Assembly: GCF_039909015.1 (NCBI RefSeq)
Contig: NZ_CP150919.1
Location: 1,402,501-1,466,500, forward strand
Source: Pseudomonas grandcourensis
GTDB lineage: Bacteria > Pseudomonadota > Gammaproteobacteria > Pseudomonadales > Pseudomonadaceae
Length of the DNA: 64,000 bases
Direction: 5' to 3'
The stretch's first letter is position 1. The number at the start of each line of letters is the position of its first letter. A program made the translations under genes and the position numbers. Positions 9,315 to 17,002 of the stretch are shown in pieces. Under the pieces are notes generated by a model that was not told where the DNA came from, ran no database searches, and saw only the letters and a list, made by a program, of their open reading frames with translations.

Positions 9315-9403
9315 TGTGGGAGCGAGCTTGCTCGCGATAGCGGTCTGACTGACACACGGGTAGTGAATGTGCTGCCGTCATCGCGAGCAAGCTCGCTCCC
9401 ACA
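9315..9403. repeat. REPIN (paired REP sequences)
   Basis: Two inverted copies of a REP sequence, TGTGGGAGCGAGCTTGCTCG at the left and its complement at the right, enclose a partly paired middle. The unit is about 90 bases and follows the stop of the isochorismatase-like gene. Confidence 0.85.
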
Positions 9404-9445
9404 AGGGATCTGCATTCACAGGACGATTGCCTGGCGCAGTTTAGA

Positions 9446-9469
9446 TGTGGGAGCGAGCCTGCTCGCGAA
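9446..9469 (+). repeat. REP singlet
   Basis: A single copy of the same REP core (TGTGGGAGCGAGCCTGCTCG) without an inverted partner. It lies 42 bases after the preceding REPIN and close to the end of the SEC-C gene. Confidence 0.75.
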
Positions 9470-9504
9470 GATCCAGCCGGCGAAGAAAGACTTCGCCCGA
9501 AGCA

Positions 9505-9717
9505 TCAAGCGCCGTGGCACTTCTTGAATTTCTTGCCGTTGCCGCAAGGGCACGGGTCGTTACGGCCGACATCTTTCAGGGCATTGCGCACCGGTTCCTG
9601 GTGAGCGTGGCCGCAGTTCGGACCGTGGACATGGCCGTGGTCGTGATCATGGTGGTGATGGTCGTGATCATGATCGTGGTTGCAGTCAGGGCCGTGGACA
9701 TGGGGTTGCTGGGTCAT
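9505..9717 (-). CDS. Histidine-rich SEC-C metal-binding protein
   Basis: A 70-residue cytoplasmic protein. The first 40 residues carry 15 histidines and two copies of the motif HVHGPxCxH (residues 6-14 and 29-37), around a dense His/Asp run. The C-terminus is a SEC-C zinc module, [17 protein letters not shown], with ligands Cys56, Cys58, Cys67 and His68. SEC-C modules bind zinc and often mediate contacts with SecB or ribosomal partners. The His-rich part suggests nickel, zinc or cobalt buffering. Its ATG overlaps the stop of the upstream lipoprotein gene (ATGA), so the two are coupled. The real role is unknown. Confidence 0.85.
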   Translation of the reverse strand: MTQQPHVHGPDCNHDHDHDHHHHDHDHGHVHGPNCGHAHQEPVRNALKDVGRNDPCPCGNGKKFKKCHGA

Positions 9718-10208
9718 CGGTGTTGCTCCGGAATTAAATCGGCGGCGATTATCACGCCATTGCGCGCCAGGTGCACGTAGTGGGCGATGAATATACCGGT
9801 TTCCAGTTCACCTTCCAGACGATAGGGAATGGGTTGATCGGATTTTTTCAGCAGTTTGGCCATTTCACGGACCTTGGACCACAGGTTGGTGCGGATCGGC
9901 ACCTTGAAGTAAGCACTGTGCATGGGGCTGATGGTGAACCAGTGTTCGTACTCGCCGTCGGCCAGCAATATGTCACCCAGGTGAACGCGATACTCCAGAC
10001 TGCGCACCGTCAGGTCGCTGTCGTTGGGGTTGTCGATACGAAAGTGCAGGAGGAATTTCTGTTCCAGCAGTTTGGCGCTGACCACCTCGACCTTCACCAG
10101 ATGGACCTCGGGGTCCGGCAAGTCGTCGTCGAACCACGACGCACAGCCGCCGAGTCCCAGTGTCAGGAACAACGTGAGCAGACAGAGTGCGCTGCGGCGG
10201 ATGATCAT
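9714..10208 (-). CDS. LEA type 2-like lipoprotein
   Basis: A 164-residue protein with a lipoprotein signal ending in the lipobox LGGC (Cys about residue 22), so it should be anchored in the envelope. The mature part has the LEA2/WHy pattern of beta strands ([20 protein letters not shown], about 51-70), a fold of unknown biochemical role in bacteria. I chose the ATG at 10208 because GGGAGAAA precedes it and the signal peptide begins there; longer forms run into the neighbouring intergenic repeat. It is coupled to the downstream SEC-C gene. Confidence 0.82.
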   Translation of the reverse strand: MIIRRSALCLLTLFLTLGLGGCASWFDDDLPDPEVHLVKVEVVSAKLLEQKFLLHFRIDNPNDSDLTVRSLEYRVHLGDILLADGEYEHWFTISPMHSAYFKVPIRTNLWSKVREMAKLLKKSDQPIPYRLEGELETGIFIAHYVHLARNGVIIAADLIPEQHR

Positions 10209-10242
10209 CGTGGTGTTTCTCCCTTGAGCCCAGTCTAGACCC

Positions 10243-10267
10243 AAAAGATCGCAGCCTTCGGCCGCTC
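10243..10267 (+). repeat. Partial REP of a second family
   Basis: AAAAGATCGCAGCCTTCGG followed by CCGCTC matches the left arm of the inverted repeat at 54453-54528. No paired right arm is seen here. It lies in the short gap between the LEA2-like gene and the YchJ-like gene. Confidence 0.6.
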
Positions 10268-10294
10268 TTGCGCGGTGGACAGTCATTCCATGTC

Positions 10295-10771
10295 CTAGCT
10301 GCTGAAATACCCCGCACAACACTTCTTGAACTTCTGTCCGCTCGCACACGGGCAGGCGTCATTGCGTCCGATCTTGAGCGGCACGGTCGGGTCGATGAAG
10401 TACCAGCGCCCGGTATTTTGCACAAATGACGAGCGCTCTCGATGGCTGTGCTCGCCATTACTGTCGTGCCAACGCGCGGTGAAGGTCACGAAAGCGTGTT
10501 CAGGCTGGCCGCCCAGCACTTCGGAGCTTTCCACCTCAAGGCCCAGCCACGTACTTTGCGCGCTCCAGTCACTGATCGATTGACGGTCCAGGCCGGCCTG
10601 TTGGGCGGGCAGGGTGGTGGCCACCAGATAGTCGACCAACCCCAGCACGTAGGCGCTGTAGCGCGAGCGCATCAAGGCTTCCGCGCACGGTGCCGGGTGT
10701 CCTTCATGGTAGTGACCGCAGCAGGCGTCGAGCAGGGTGCCGCTGCCGCATGGGCAAATGGATGTACTCAT
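10295..10771 (-). CDS. YchJ/UPF0225 family SEC-C protein
   Basis: A 158-residue protein with two SEC-C-type zinc motifs: [13 protein letters not shown] at the N-terminus (about residues 6-18) and [16 protein letters not shown] at the C-terminus (about 138-153). Between them lies the NTF2-like domain typical of YchJ (residues 25-130). The start is the ATG at 10771 with GGTGGTAA before it, four bases after the upstream gene's stop. The function of YchJ proteins is not established. It is the second SEC-C protein within 1.3 kb. Confidence 0.88.
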   Translation of the reverse strand: MSTSICPCGSGTLLDACCGHYHEGHPAPCAEALMRSRYSAYVLGLVDYLVATTLPAQQAGLDRQSISDWSAQSTWLGLEVESSEVLGGQPEHAFVTFTARWHDSNGEHSHRERSSFVQNTGRWYFIDPTVPLKIGRNDACPCASGQKFKKCCAGYFSS

Positions 10772-10775
10772 TGCA

Positions 10776-11273
10776 TTACCACCAGTATTTCCCGAAGTTT
10801 TCCGGATTGGCCCAGAAGCGCGAATTGAGCCAGTCGGGGACTTGTTTGTATTCAAGCAGATCGTAGGTGAACAGGGTCAGGACCTGTTCATCCCGCTGGA
10901 AGCGCTCGCTGGCTTGCAGGGCCAGGGAGAAAAAGTCCGTTTCCTGCCAGCCGCAGGCCGGCAGATCCGCCAGCACTGCAATGCGGCTGGCGTTGAGGTT
11001 GCGGATGCCGCCCAGCAGGTTCAGGCCGTCGCGCTTGGGCAAATGCTCCAGGCAATCGACCACCAGGGCCAGATCGAAACGGCGGGCCGCCAACTCGGCG
11101 GGCAATGGCCCGGGGGCCGCGAAAGCGACGCTGCTGTCCGGGTGGGCGAGTTTGAACGCTTCCAGAGCCGGGAACTCGCTGGCTCCGATCAACAACAGGC
11201 GTGCGGGGGCATATCGGTCAAGTAAGGCGGCCAGTGCCTGCTGCGGCGTGCGTGAAGAAATACCTGCAATCAT
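10776..11273 (-). CDS. Conserved hypothetical protein with methyltransferase-like features (DUF6231-like)
   Basis: A 165-residue protein with no signal peptide. [15 protein letters not shown] at about 26-40 and [10 protein letters not shown] at about 70-79 resemble the glycine-rich and post-strand-4 motifs of SAM-dependent methyltransferases, though the classic GxGxG is not clean. It precedes the YchJ-like gene by four bases and is probably co-transcribed with it. I believe this family is conserved in Pseudomonas next to the YchJ gene. Methyltransferase activity is not established. Confidence 0.75.
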   Translation of the reverse strand: MIAGISSRTPQQALAALLDRYAPARLLLIGASEFPALEAFKLAHPDSSVAFAAPGPLPAELAARRFDLALVVDCLEHLPKRDGLNLLGGIRNLNASRIAVLADLPACGWQETDFFSLALQASERFQRDEQVLTLFTYDLLEYKQVPDWLNSRFWANPENFGKYWW

Positions 11274-11462
11274 CGAAGATCCTCAATCAGATCTGCCAAG
11301 ACTAGCCTGCCCTAACGTTCGGGCCTAGAGCGTCCTGGCGACAAAAGCGCCAACCTGCCGTTAATACTCGAATAAACAGCATGGCCTATTGCTGGCGGAG
11401 TTTAAAACTCGGGTCTTTACTACCTGAATCGGTTCTAAGCCGATCCTTCAGGAGAAAACTAG

Positions 11463-12152
11463 ATGAGCATAGTTCGGACAGCATTACCCTTGGTTCTGCT
11501 AACCAGTGTCTTGACTGGTTGCGCAGGTTTGCAGAAAACCGACTGGCCGACCTGTGCGGCGGTTGGTGGTGTCGTTGGGGCGGGCCTCGGTGCGACCGAA
11601 AGCTCGGCATGGGCAGGGTATGGTGCTCTGCTCGTCGGCGGTACGGCAGCGGCTTATTGCTGGGTTCACGGTGATGGCGACGAAGACGGCGATGGTGTGC
11701 CGGATAGTCGCGACAAGTGCCCAGGCACGCCAAAAGGCGTTCAGGTCGATGCCAACGGTTGCCCACCACCAGCACCTGTGGTCGAAGAAGCGGTTGTGGT
11801 CAAGGAAGAAACCATCGTCATCCGCGATGTCCACTTCCAGTTTGATAAAGCCACGCTTACCTCGTCCGACAAACAGGTACTCGACAAGATTGCCACTCGC
11901 TTGAAAGCCGAAGCCCCTACCGCTCAACTGACCGTGACCGGCCATACCGACAGCGTGGGCAGTGACACCTACAACCAGAAACTGTCGGATAAACGCGCCC
12001 ACTCGGTGGTTGAATACCTCATCGAGCAAGGCGTACCTCGCAGCAACTTCGTGTCGGTTGTCGGTGCCGGTGAAAGCCAGCCGGTTGCTGACAACAAAAC
12101 CGCTGACGGTCGTGCACAGAACCGTCGTACCGAAATCAAAATCCAGCGTTAA
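11463..12152 (+). CDS. OmpA-family lipoprotein with thrombospondin type 3-like repeat
   Basis: A 229-residue envelope protein. The signal ends in the lipobox LTGC (Cys20). A glycine-rich hydrophobic segment (about 33-60) follows, then a calcium-binding TSP3-like stretch, DGDEDGDGVPDSRDKCPGTP (about 71-90). The C-terminal OmpA-like peptidoglycan-binding domain (about 115-229) has TGHTDSVGS and the QNRRTEIKI end. It probably tethers outer membrane to cell wall. AGGAG lies ahead of the ATG. The next gene is a clear paralogue, so this is a tandem duplication. Confidence 0.9.
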   Translation: MSIVRTALPLVLLTSVLTGCAGLQKTDWPTCAAVGGVVGAGLGATESSAWAGYGALLVGGTAAAYCWVHGDGDEDGDGVPDSRDKCPGTPKGVQVDANGCPPPAPVVEEAVVVKEETIVIRDVHFQFDKATLTSSDKQVLDKIATRLKAEAPTAQLTVTGHTDSVGSDTYNQKLSDKRAHSVVEYLIEQGVPRSNFVSVVGAGESQPVADNKTADGRAQNRRTEIKIQR

Positions 12153-12160
12153 GCCCCCCT

Positions 12161-12191
12161 CGCATCCGCGCCTTGTGCAGTCGCGGATGCG
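12161..12191 (+). terminator. Stem-loop between the two OmpA-like genes
   Basis: Perfect 10-base arms (CGCATCCGCG and complement) around an 11-base loop, followed by GGTCTTTACT. The T-run is short, so termination may be weak or the hairpin may only stabilise the upstream mRNA. Confidence 0.55.
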
Positions 12192-12242
12192 GGTCTTTAC
12201 TCCTGTGTAACCGGTATGGGCCGGTACACAGGAGCTTTCAAT

Positions 12243-12950
12243 ATGATCGTTCTCACAAGGACCGTCTTGCCGGTTCTGCTACTTGGCAGCCTCTTGACCG
12301 GCTGCGCGACCCACAGTGATGGCACTGCCCCCCTCAATCAACGCACCTGGCCAATTTGCAGCCTCATCGGCGGACTGGTCGGCGGTGGTCTGGGCGCAAT
12401 CGAGAGTGGTGCATGGGCGGCGGGCGGGGCGGCGCTGGGTGTCTTGTCCGGCGGCTTGATCTGTTATGCCCAGGATGGCGACGAAGACGGTGACGGCGTT
12501 TTCGACCGACGCGACCGTTGCGCTGATACTCCTGCCAATACCTCGGTCGACCATCGCGGCTGCCCGGCGCCGCAGTACCCGGACAGGGTCCAGGTCGAAC
12601 CTGCGCAATCCGAAGTCATTACGCTGAGCGATGTACTGTTTGTCTTCAATCAATCCGACCTGACCCCGACGGCGAAGAGTCAACTGGACGCGTTGATGAG
12701 CAAGTTCGAGGATGCCGATGTGGTCAGCATCAAGGTGGTCGGCCATACCGACAGCGTCGGTTCGGATGCCTATAACCAGAGCTTGTCGGAGCGGCGTGCC
12801 AGCAGCGTGGCGGAATACCTGTTGAGCCAGGGTGTGGCACCGAACAAAGTCACCAGCGAAGGCAAGGGCAAGAGCCAACCGATTGCCGACAACGAAACAG
12901 AAGAAGGTCGTGCGAAAAACCGTCGCGTGGAGCTGCATATAAACCGCTGA
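12243..12950 (+). CDS. OmpA-family lipoprotein (tandem paralogue)
   Basis: A 235-residue paralogue of the preceding protein with the same layout. A lipobox LTGC (Cys21) is followed by a glycine/alanine-rich hydrophobic segment, an acidic TSP3-like repeat (DGDEDGDGVFDRRDRCADTP, about 77-96) and a C-terminal OmpA domain with VGHTDSVGSDAYNQSLSERR (about 170-189). CAGGAG precedes the ATG at 12243; the upstream in-frame ATG lacks a ribosome site. Both probably link outer membrane and peptidoglycan. Confidence 0.9.
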   Translation: MIVLTRTVLPVLLLGSLLTGCATHSDGTAPLNQRTWPICSLIGGLVGGGLGAIESGAWAAGGAALGVLSGGLICYAQDGDEDGDGVFDRRDRCADTPANTSVDHRGCPAPQYPDRVQVEPAQSEVITLSDVLFVFNQSDLTPTAKSQLDALMSKFEDADVVSIKVVGHTDSVGSDAYNQSLSERRASSVAEYLLSQGVAPNKVTSEGKGKSQPIADNETEEGRAKNRRVELHINR

Positions 12951-13098
12951 GCCAAGAGATAGAGCCGTCGGGCGACGGGTGCGATCGCTGCGACGGCCGT
13001 TTGGCGGCCTTCATGAAGATTTTTCCGTTGCCCTCTGGCTTATCCCGCGTGGAAGCCGTTACTGTGCGCGCAAACAATAATTCTCATCGGGGGCGCGT

Positions 13099-13377
13099 AT
13101 GAAAGTCATATGGGGACTGGGGCGGTTACTGACCTTGCTGTTCTGGGTGGTAGTGCTGGTCAATTTGCTCACGCCGTTTGTCTTTCCGCTGCACTCGTTG
13201 GTCAATCTGGCTGGCGGCCTGCTGGGGGGCATTCATCTTCTGGAAGCGTTGCTGTGCTATCGCAGCCTTCGAGGTCGCGCCCATCCCTGGCTTGACCGCC
13301 TGAAGATCGTCATTTTTGGCGTATTCCACCTGCAAACCATTCCTGCCCCCACCGCTTCGAAGGCTTCCCATGCGTAA
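13099..13377 (+). CDS. DUF1145-like small membrane protein
   Basis: A 92-residue protein with two hydrophobic helices (about residues 7-27 and 34-52) and a short basic C-terminal part. This is the pattern of DUF1145 inner-membrane proteins of unknown function. Its last bases overlap the ATG of the following collagen-like gene by eight bases, so the two are probably translated together. No role can be assigned. Confidence 0.75.
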   Translation: MKVIWGLGRLLTLLFWVVVLVNLLTPFVFPLHSLVNLAGGLLGGIHLLEALLCYRSLRGRAHPWLDRLKIVIFGVFHLQTIPAPTASKASHA

Positions 13378-14128
13378 ACTCTGTCTGCTCGCCGCACTCA
13401 TCAGTCCATTGGCCTGTGCACAGGTGGTGAGTGTCGAAACCAACTCGCTGATGCGCTTGCCCAACACCGCCAGCACCCTGCAACTGGAACGCCTGGAAGT
13501 GGCCGATTACGGCACCTTGCTGATTCCTTCGAACGTCACGGAAGTCACCGTGGGTGAATTGCATCTGGGGCGTGAAGCGCGCATTGCCATCGTGCCGGGG
13601 GAACAGGCGCTGGCGCTGAAGGTCCGTCGCGCTGATTTGTCCGAGGGCAGCCAGATCACCTCCCGTGGCGCCCCCGGGACCTACCAGAAAGCCGCTCGAT
13701 CCGGGCGCAACCTTGATTTGCAGATCAAGACACTGAACGCAGCGCAATTGATCGTTGATGCTCGCGGTGGTGCGGGCGCCCCGGGGTTCGTGGGTCTAGA
13801 TGGGGGCAACGGCCAGGAGCCGGGCTGCACCTGGGGTCAGGCGGGGCGCGGTGCCGATGGCAGTGATGGCAGCAATGGCCAGCCGGGAGCACCGGGGGCG
13901 CTGGTCAAGCTGGCAGTACCCCGCGACTTCCCGACAGACCGGATCAAGGTTCAGGTGGCTGGCGGTGCCGGCGGCCTGGCCGGCCCTGGCGGCAAACCGG
14001 GTGCGGGTGGCAAGGCCAAGGGCTGCCTGATTTACAAGGCCGATGGCGGCAAGAGCGGTAAACCTGGAGCTGACGGGCAGCCTGGGCCGGAAGGCGCGGC
14101 GGGTTCGGTGACAGTGCAGCGGATGTAA
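13370..14128 (+). CDS. Exported collagen-like repeat protein
   Basis: A 252-residue protein starting with a signal peptide (MRKLCLLAALISPLACAQ, cleavage near Ala17). Residues about 20-120 form a strand-rich region that may be a small beta-helix (VTEVTVGELHLGREARIAI). The C-terminal half holds four blocks of Gly-X-Y triplets, such as GADGSDGSNGQPGAPG and GKSGKPGADGQPGPEG, separated by segments with single cysteines (GCTW, GCLIY). Collagen-like triplets can form trimeric stalks at bacterial surfaces. The ATG at 13370 lies inside the end of the DUF1145 gene. Function is unknown; the surface or periplasmic location is inferred from the signal. Confidence 0.8.
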   Translation: MRKLCLLAALISPLACAQVVSVETNSLMRLPNTASTLQLERLEVADYGTLLIPSNVTEVTVGELHLGREARIAIVPGEQALALKVRRADLSEGSQITSRGAPGTYQKAARSGRNLDLQIKTLNAAQLIVDARGGAGAPGFVGLDGGNGQEPGCTWGQAGRGADGSDGSNGQPGAPGALVKLAVPRDFPTDRIKVQVAGGAGGLAGPGGKPGAGGKAKGCLIYKADGGKSGKPGADGQPGPEGAAGSVTVQRM

Positions 14129-14150
14129 GAAACACCGAGAGCCCTATGGC

Positions 14151-14168
14151 GAGGGAGCAAGCTCCCTC
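14151..14168. repeat. Short REP-like palindrome
   Basis: GAGGGAGC and GCTCCCTC arms with a two-base gap, flanked by TGGC and CACC. It resembles a further REP variant, GAGGGAGCAAGCTCCCTC. It lies between the convergent collagen-like and CopD-like genes and may act as a transcription end. Confidence 0.6.
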
Positions 14169-14198
14169 ACCACACCAAGCTCCCAAGCCAGAGTTACT

Positions 14199-14663
14199 TC
14201 AGAACATCGGCCGAGTCGCAGCAATCGCCACCAAAGCCAACCCCACCAACAGATTGATCCCCACCAACTTGCGGATCCGCCCCAGAACCGCTGCACCAGC
14301 GGGCCAATCCTGTTCTGCCACGGCGGTGCGCAGTTCCGGCAGCATCAGCGCCTGAATGCGGATAAACAGCGCGGTCATCACCACATACAAGCCCATCATC
14401 ACCTGCACATAGCGCGGTGCGCCTTCAAAACCGTTGAATTGCATGTGCAGCATGCCCACACCGCTGACCGGCAACAGCACCACCGCCACCCAGACCCAGC
14501 GGAAAAAACCTTGAAACACTTCTACCCACAGCTTCAGCCGGGCCGGGCCTTCAAGTACCTTGATCGCGGCGGGGCGCAGGACCATCCAGGCGAAAAACAT
14601 GCCGCCGACCCAGACCAGGGCCGCCAGTACATGCAGGCTATAAATGAGGCTAAAAGGTGTCAT
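14199..14663 (-). CDS. CopD-like membrane protein
   Basis: A 154-residue protein with four hydrophobic helices. The N-terminal HVLAALVWVGGMFFAW (about 11-26) with its conserved His is typical of the CopD/DUF2269-type membrane family, where such histidines may bind copper or heme. It lacks the full-length CopD architecture and has no copper genes around it, so a copper role is not supported beyond family resemblance. It is divergent from dinG, with the two starts about 98 bases apart. Confidence 0.8.
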   Translation of the reverse strand: MTPFSLIYSLHVLAALVWVGGMFFAWMVLRPAAIKVLEGPARLKLWVEVFQGFFRWVWVAVVLLPVSGVGMLHMQFNGFEGAPRYVQVMMGLYVVMTALFIRIQALMLPELRTAVAEQDWPAGAAVLGRIRKLVGINLLVGLALVAIAATRPMF

Positions 14664-14761
14664 TGGGTTACTCCGTTCTGCGCGGGATTCATTAGCGGGG
14701 TATGATAGCGACCAAACCGAACTACTGAAAATTTATCCAGCGTTTTTGCGCCCGACAATCC

Positions 14762-16906
14762 ATGATCAGCACTGAACTCAAAACCACGATCCAGGGCGCC
14801 TACTCGCGTTTTCTCGAAGCCAAGAGCCTCAAGCCGCGCTACGGCCAACGCCTGATGATCGCCGAAATCGCCAAGGTCCTGGGTGATATCGACACCGACG
14901 ACGAAGGCCGGCGCAGTGGCGACCCCGCGATTGTCGCGGTGGAAGCCGGCACCGGTACCGGCAAGACCGTGGCCTACAGCCTGGCGGCGATTCCCACGGC
15001 GAAGGCTGCCGGCAAGCGCCTGGTGATCGCCACGGCCACCGTGGCCCTGCAAGAGCAGATCGTCTACAAGGACTTGCCTGACCTGATGCGCAACAGCGGG
15101 CTGAATTTCAGCTTCGCCCTGGCCAAGGGGCGCGGGCGCTACATGTGTCTGTCCAAGCTCGACATGTTGCTCCAGGAAGGTCACGCACAGACCGCCACCG
15201 CACAGTTGTTCGAAGAAGAAGGTTTCAAGATCGAGGTCGACGAGGCCAGTCAGAAGCTGTTCACCAGCATGATCGAGAAGCTCGCCGGCAATAAGTGGGA
15301 TGGCGACCGCGACAGTTGGTCCACCGCCCTGGAAGACGCCGACTGGGCGCGCCTGACCACCGACCACAGCCAGTGCACCAACCGTCATTGCCCGAACTTC
15401 GGCCAGTGCGCCTTCTACAAGGCCCGCGAAGGCATGGGCAAGGTCGACGTAATCGTCACCAACCACGACATGGTCCTGGCCGACCTCGCCCTGGGCGGCG
15501 GCGCCGTGCTGCCGGACCCGCGCGACACCATCTACGTGTTCGACGAAGGCCATCACCTGCCGGACAAGGCCATCGGCCACTTCGCCCATTACACGCGCCT
15601 GCGCTCCACCGCCGACTGGCTGGAAACCACGGCCAAGAACCTCACCAAGCTTCTGGCCCAGCACCCGCTGCCGGGGGACCTGGGCAAGTTGATCGAGCAA
15701 GTGCCGGAGCTGGCGCGGGAGATCAAGACCCAGCAGCAGTTCATGTTCACCGCCTGCGAGCAGATTGCCGATTTCAAACCCGGCGAAGACGTCGAAGGCC
15801 GCGAGCGCCCGCGTCACCGATTCGTCGGCGGGGTGATTCCCGAGCACATGCGTGAAATGGGCATCGAACTGAAGAAAGGCTTTGCACGCCTGACCGACTT
15901 GTTCACCCGCCTGACCGAGCTGCTCAAGGAAGGCATGGACGGCGAGGTCAACATCGGCATCGCCAGCAACCAGGCCGAGGAGTGGTATCCGCTGTTCGGT
16001 AGTCTGTTGTCGCGTTCCTCCGGCAACTGGGAGTTGTGGACTGCCTTCACCGTCGAAGACCCGGAAGACAACCCGCCCATGGCGCGCTGGCTGACCCTGG
16101 CTGAAAGCGGTTCGCTGTTCGACATCGAGGTCAACGCAAGCCCCATCCTTGCGGCGGAAATGCTTCGCCGCAACCTGTGGAACGTGGCGTATGGCTGCCT
16201 GGTGACGTCGGCGACCTTGACGGCCCTCGGCACTTTCGACCGCTTCCGCATGCGCGCCGGCCTGCCGAAAAAGGCCGTGACGGCAGTAGTGCCAAGCCCG
16301 TTCCATCATGCGGACGCCGGTGTGCTGCGGGTGCCGAACCTGAACGCCGATCCCCGTGATGCCGCGGCGCATACCGCCGCGATCATTCGTGATCTGCCGG
16401 AGTTGGTCGAAGGCTCGCGGGGCACGCTGGTGCTGTTTTCCTCGCGTAAACAGATGCAGGACGTGTTCGACGGCCTGGACCGCGACTGGCGCAAGCAAGT
16501 GTTCATCCAGGGCAACCTGTCGAAACAGGAAACCCTCAACAAGCACAAGGCGCGGGTCGATGGCGGGGATTCCAGCGTGTTGTTCGGCCTGGCGAGCTTC
16601 GCCGAAGGGGTCGACTTGCCCGGTGCCTATTGCGAGCACGTGGTCATTGCCAAGATTCCATTCTCGGTACCCGATGATCCGGTCGAAGCGGCGCTGGCCG
16701 AGTGGATCGAAGCCCGGGGCGGCAATCCGTTCATGGAAATTTCCGTGCCGGACGCCTCGCTGAAGCTGGTCCAGGCCTGCGGTCGCTTGCTGCGCACCGA
16801 AGAAGACCGCGGCACCATCACCTTGCTCGACCGGCGCCTGGTGACCCAGCGCTATGGCAAAGCCATCCTCAATGCGTTGCCGCCGTTCCGTCGAGAAATT
16901 TCCTGA
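14762..16906 (+). CDS. dinG: ATP-dependent DNA helicase DinG
   Basis: A 714-residue superfamily 2, XPD-like 5'-3' helicase that resolves R-loops and other structures at blocked forks. Walker A (EAGTGTGKT) is at residues 61-69. The four iron-sulfur cysteines are Cys129 and the cluster CTNRHCPNFGQC at about 203-214. The Walker B DEGH is near 260, and the C-terminal motif VI region QACGRLLRTEEDRG is near 670. Length matches pseudomonad DinG. A weak GGGCA/TGCCC hairpin follows the stop. No LexA box was identified in the short upstream gap, so SOS control is not claimed. Confidence 0.96.
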   Translation: MISTELKTTIQGAYSRFLEAKSLKPRYGQRLMIAEIAKVLGDIDTDDEGRRSGDPAIVAVEAGTGTGKTVAYSLAAIPTAKAAGKRLVIATATVALQEQIVYKDLPDLMRNSGLNFSFALAKGRGRYMCLSKLDMLLQEGHAQTATAQLFEEEGFKIEVDEASQKLFTSMIEKLAGNKWDGDRDSWSTALEDADWARLTTDHSQCTNRHCPNFGQCAFYKAREGMGKVDVIVTNHDMVLADLALGGGAVLPDPRDTIYVFDEGHHLPDKAIGHFAHYTRLRSTADWLETTAKNLTKLLAQHPLPGDLGKLIEQVPELAREIKTQQQFMFTACEQIADFKPGEDVEGRERPRHRFVGGVIPEHMREMGIELKKGFARLTDLFTRLTELLKEGMDGEVNIGIASNQAEEWYPLFGSLLSRSSGNWELWTAFTVEDPEDNPPMARWLTLAESGSLFDIEVNASPILAAEMLRRNLWNVAYGCLVTSATLTALGTFDRFRMRAGLPKKAVTAVVPSPFHHADAGVLRVPNLNADPRDAAAHTAAIIRDLPELVEGSRGTLVLFSSRKQMQDVFDGLDRDWRKQVFIQGNLSKQETLNKHKARVDGGDSSVLFGLASFAEGVDLPGAYCEHVVIAKIPFSVPDDPVEAALAEWIEARGGNPFMEISVPDASLKLVQACGRLLRTEEDRGTITLLDRRLVTQRYGKAILNALPPFRREIS

Positions 16907-17002
16907 AGCACCGGTGGGCAGTTTTGCCCGCCGCGTTGTCTATCTCTCTGCCATCGCTTTTTCACTGGCCCATTGAAGGTCGTTAGGGAGAATTTCGTTC
17001 TC

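Noticed and set aside
13060..13095. Possible Fur box (ATAATTCTCAT) before the DUF1145 gene
   Set aside because: Only part of the consensus matches and the neighbouring genes have no iron link.
14660..16639. 659-codon minus-strand frame opposite dinG
   Set aside because: Shadow of dinG, which has intact helicase motifs throughout.
16988..17002. GAGAA/TTCTC inverted repeat at the GH50-like start as an operator
   Set aside because: Five-base arms overlapping the ribosome site are too short to support a claim.
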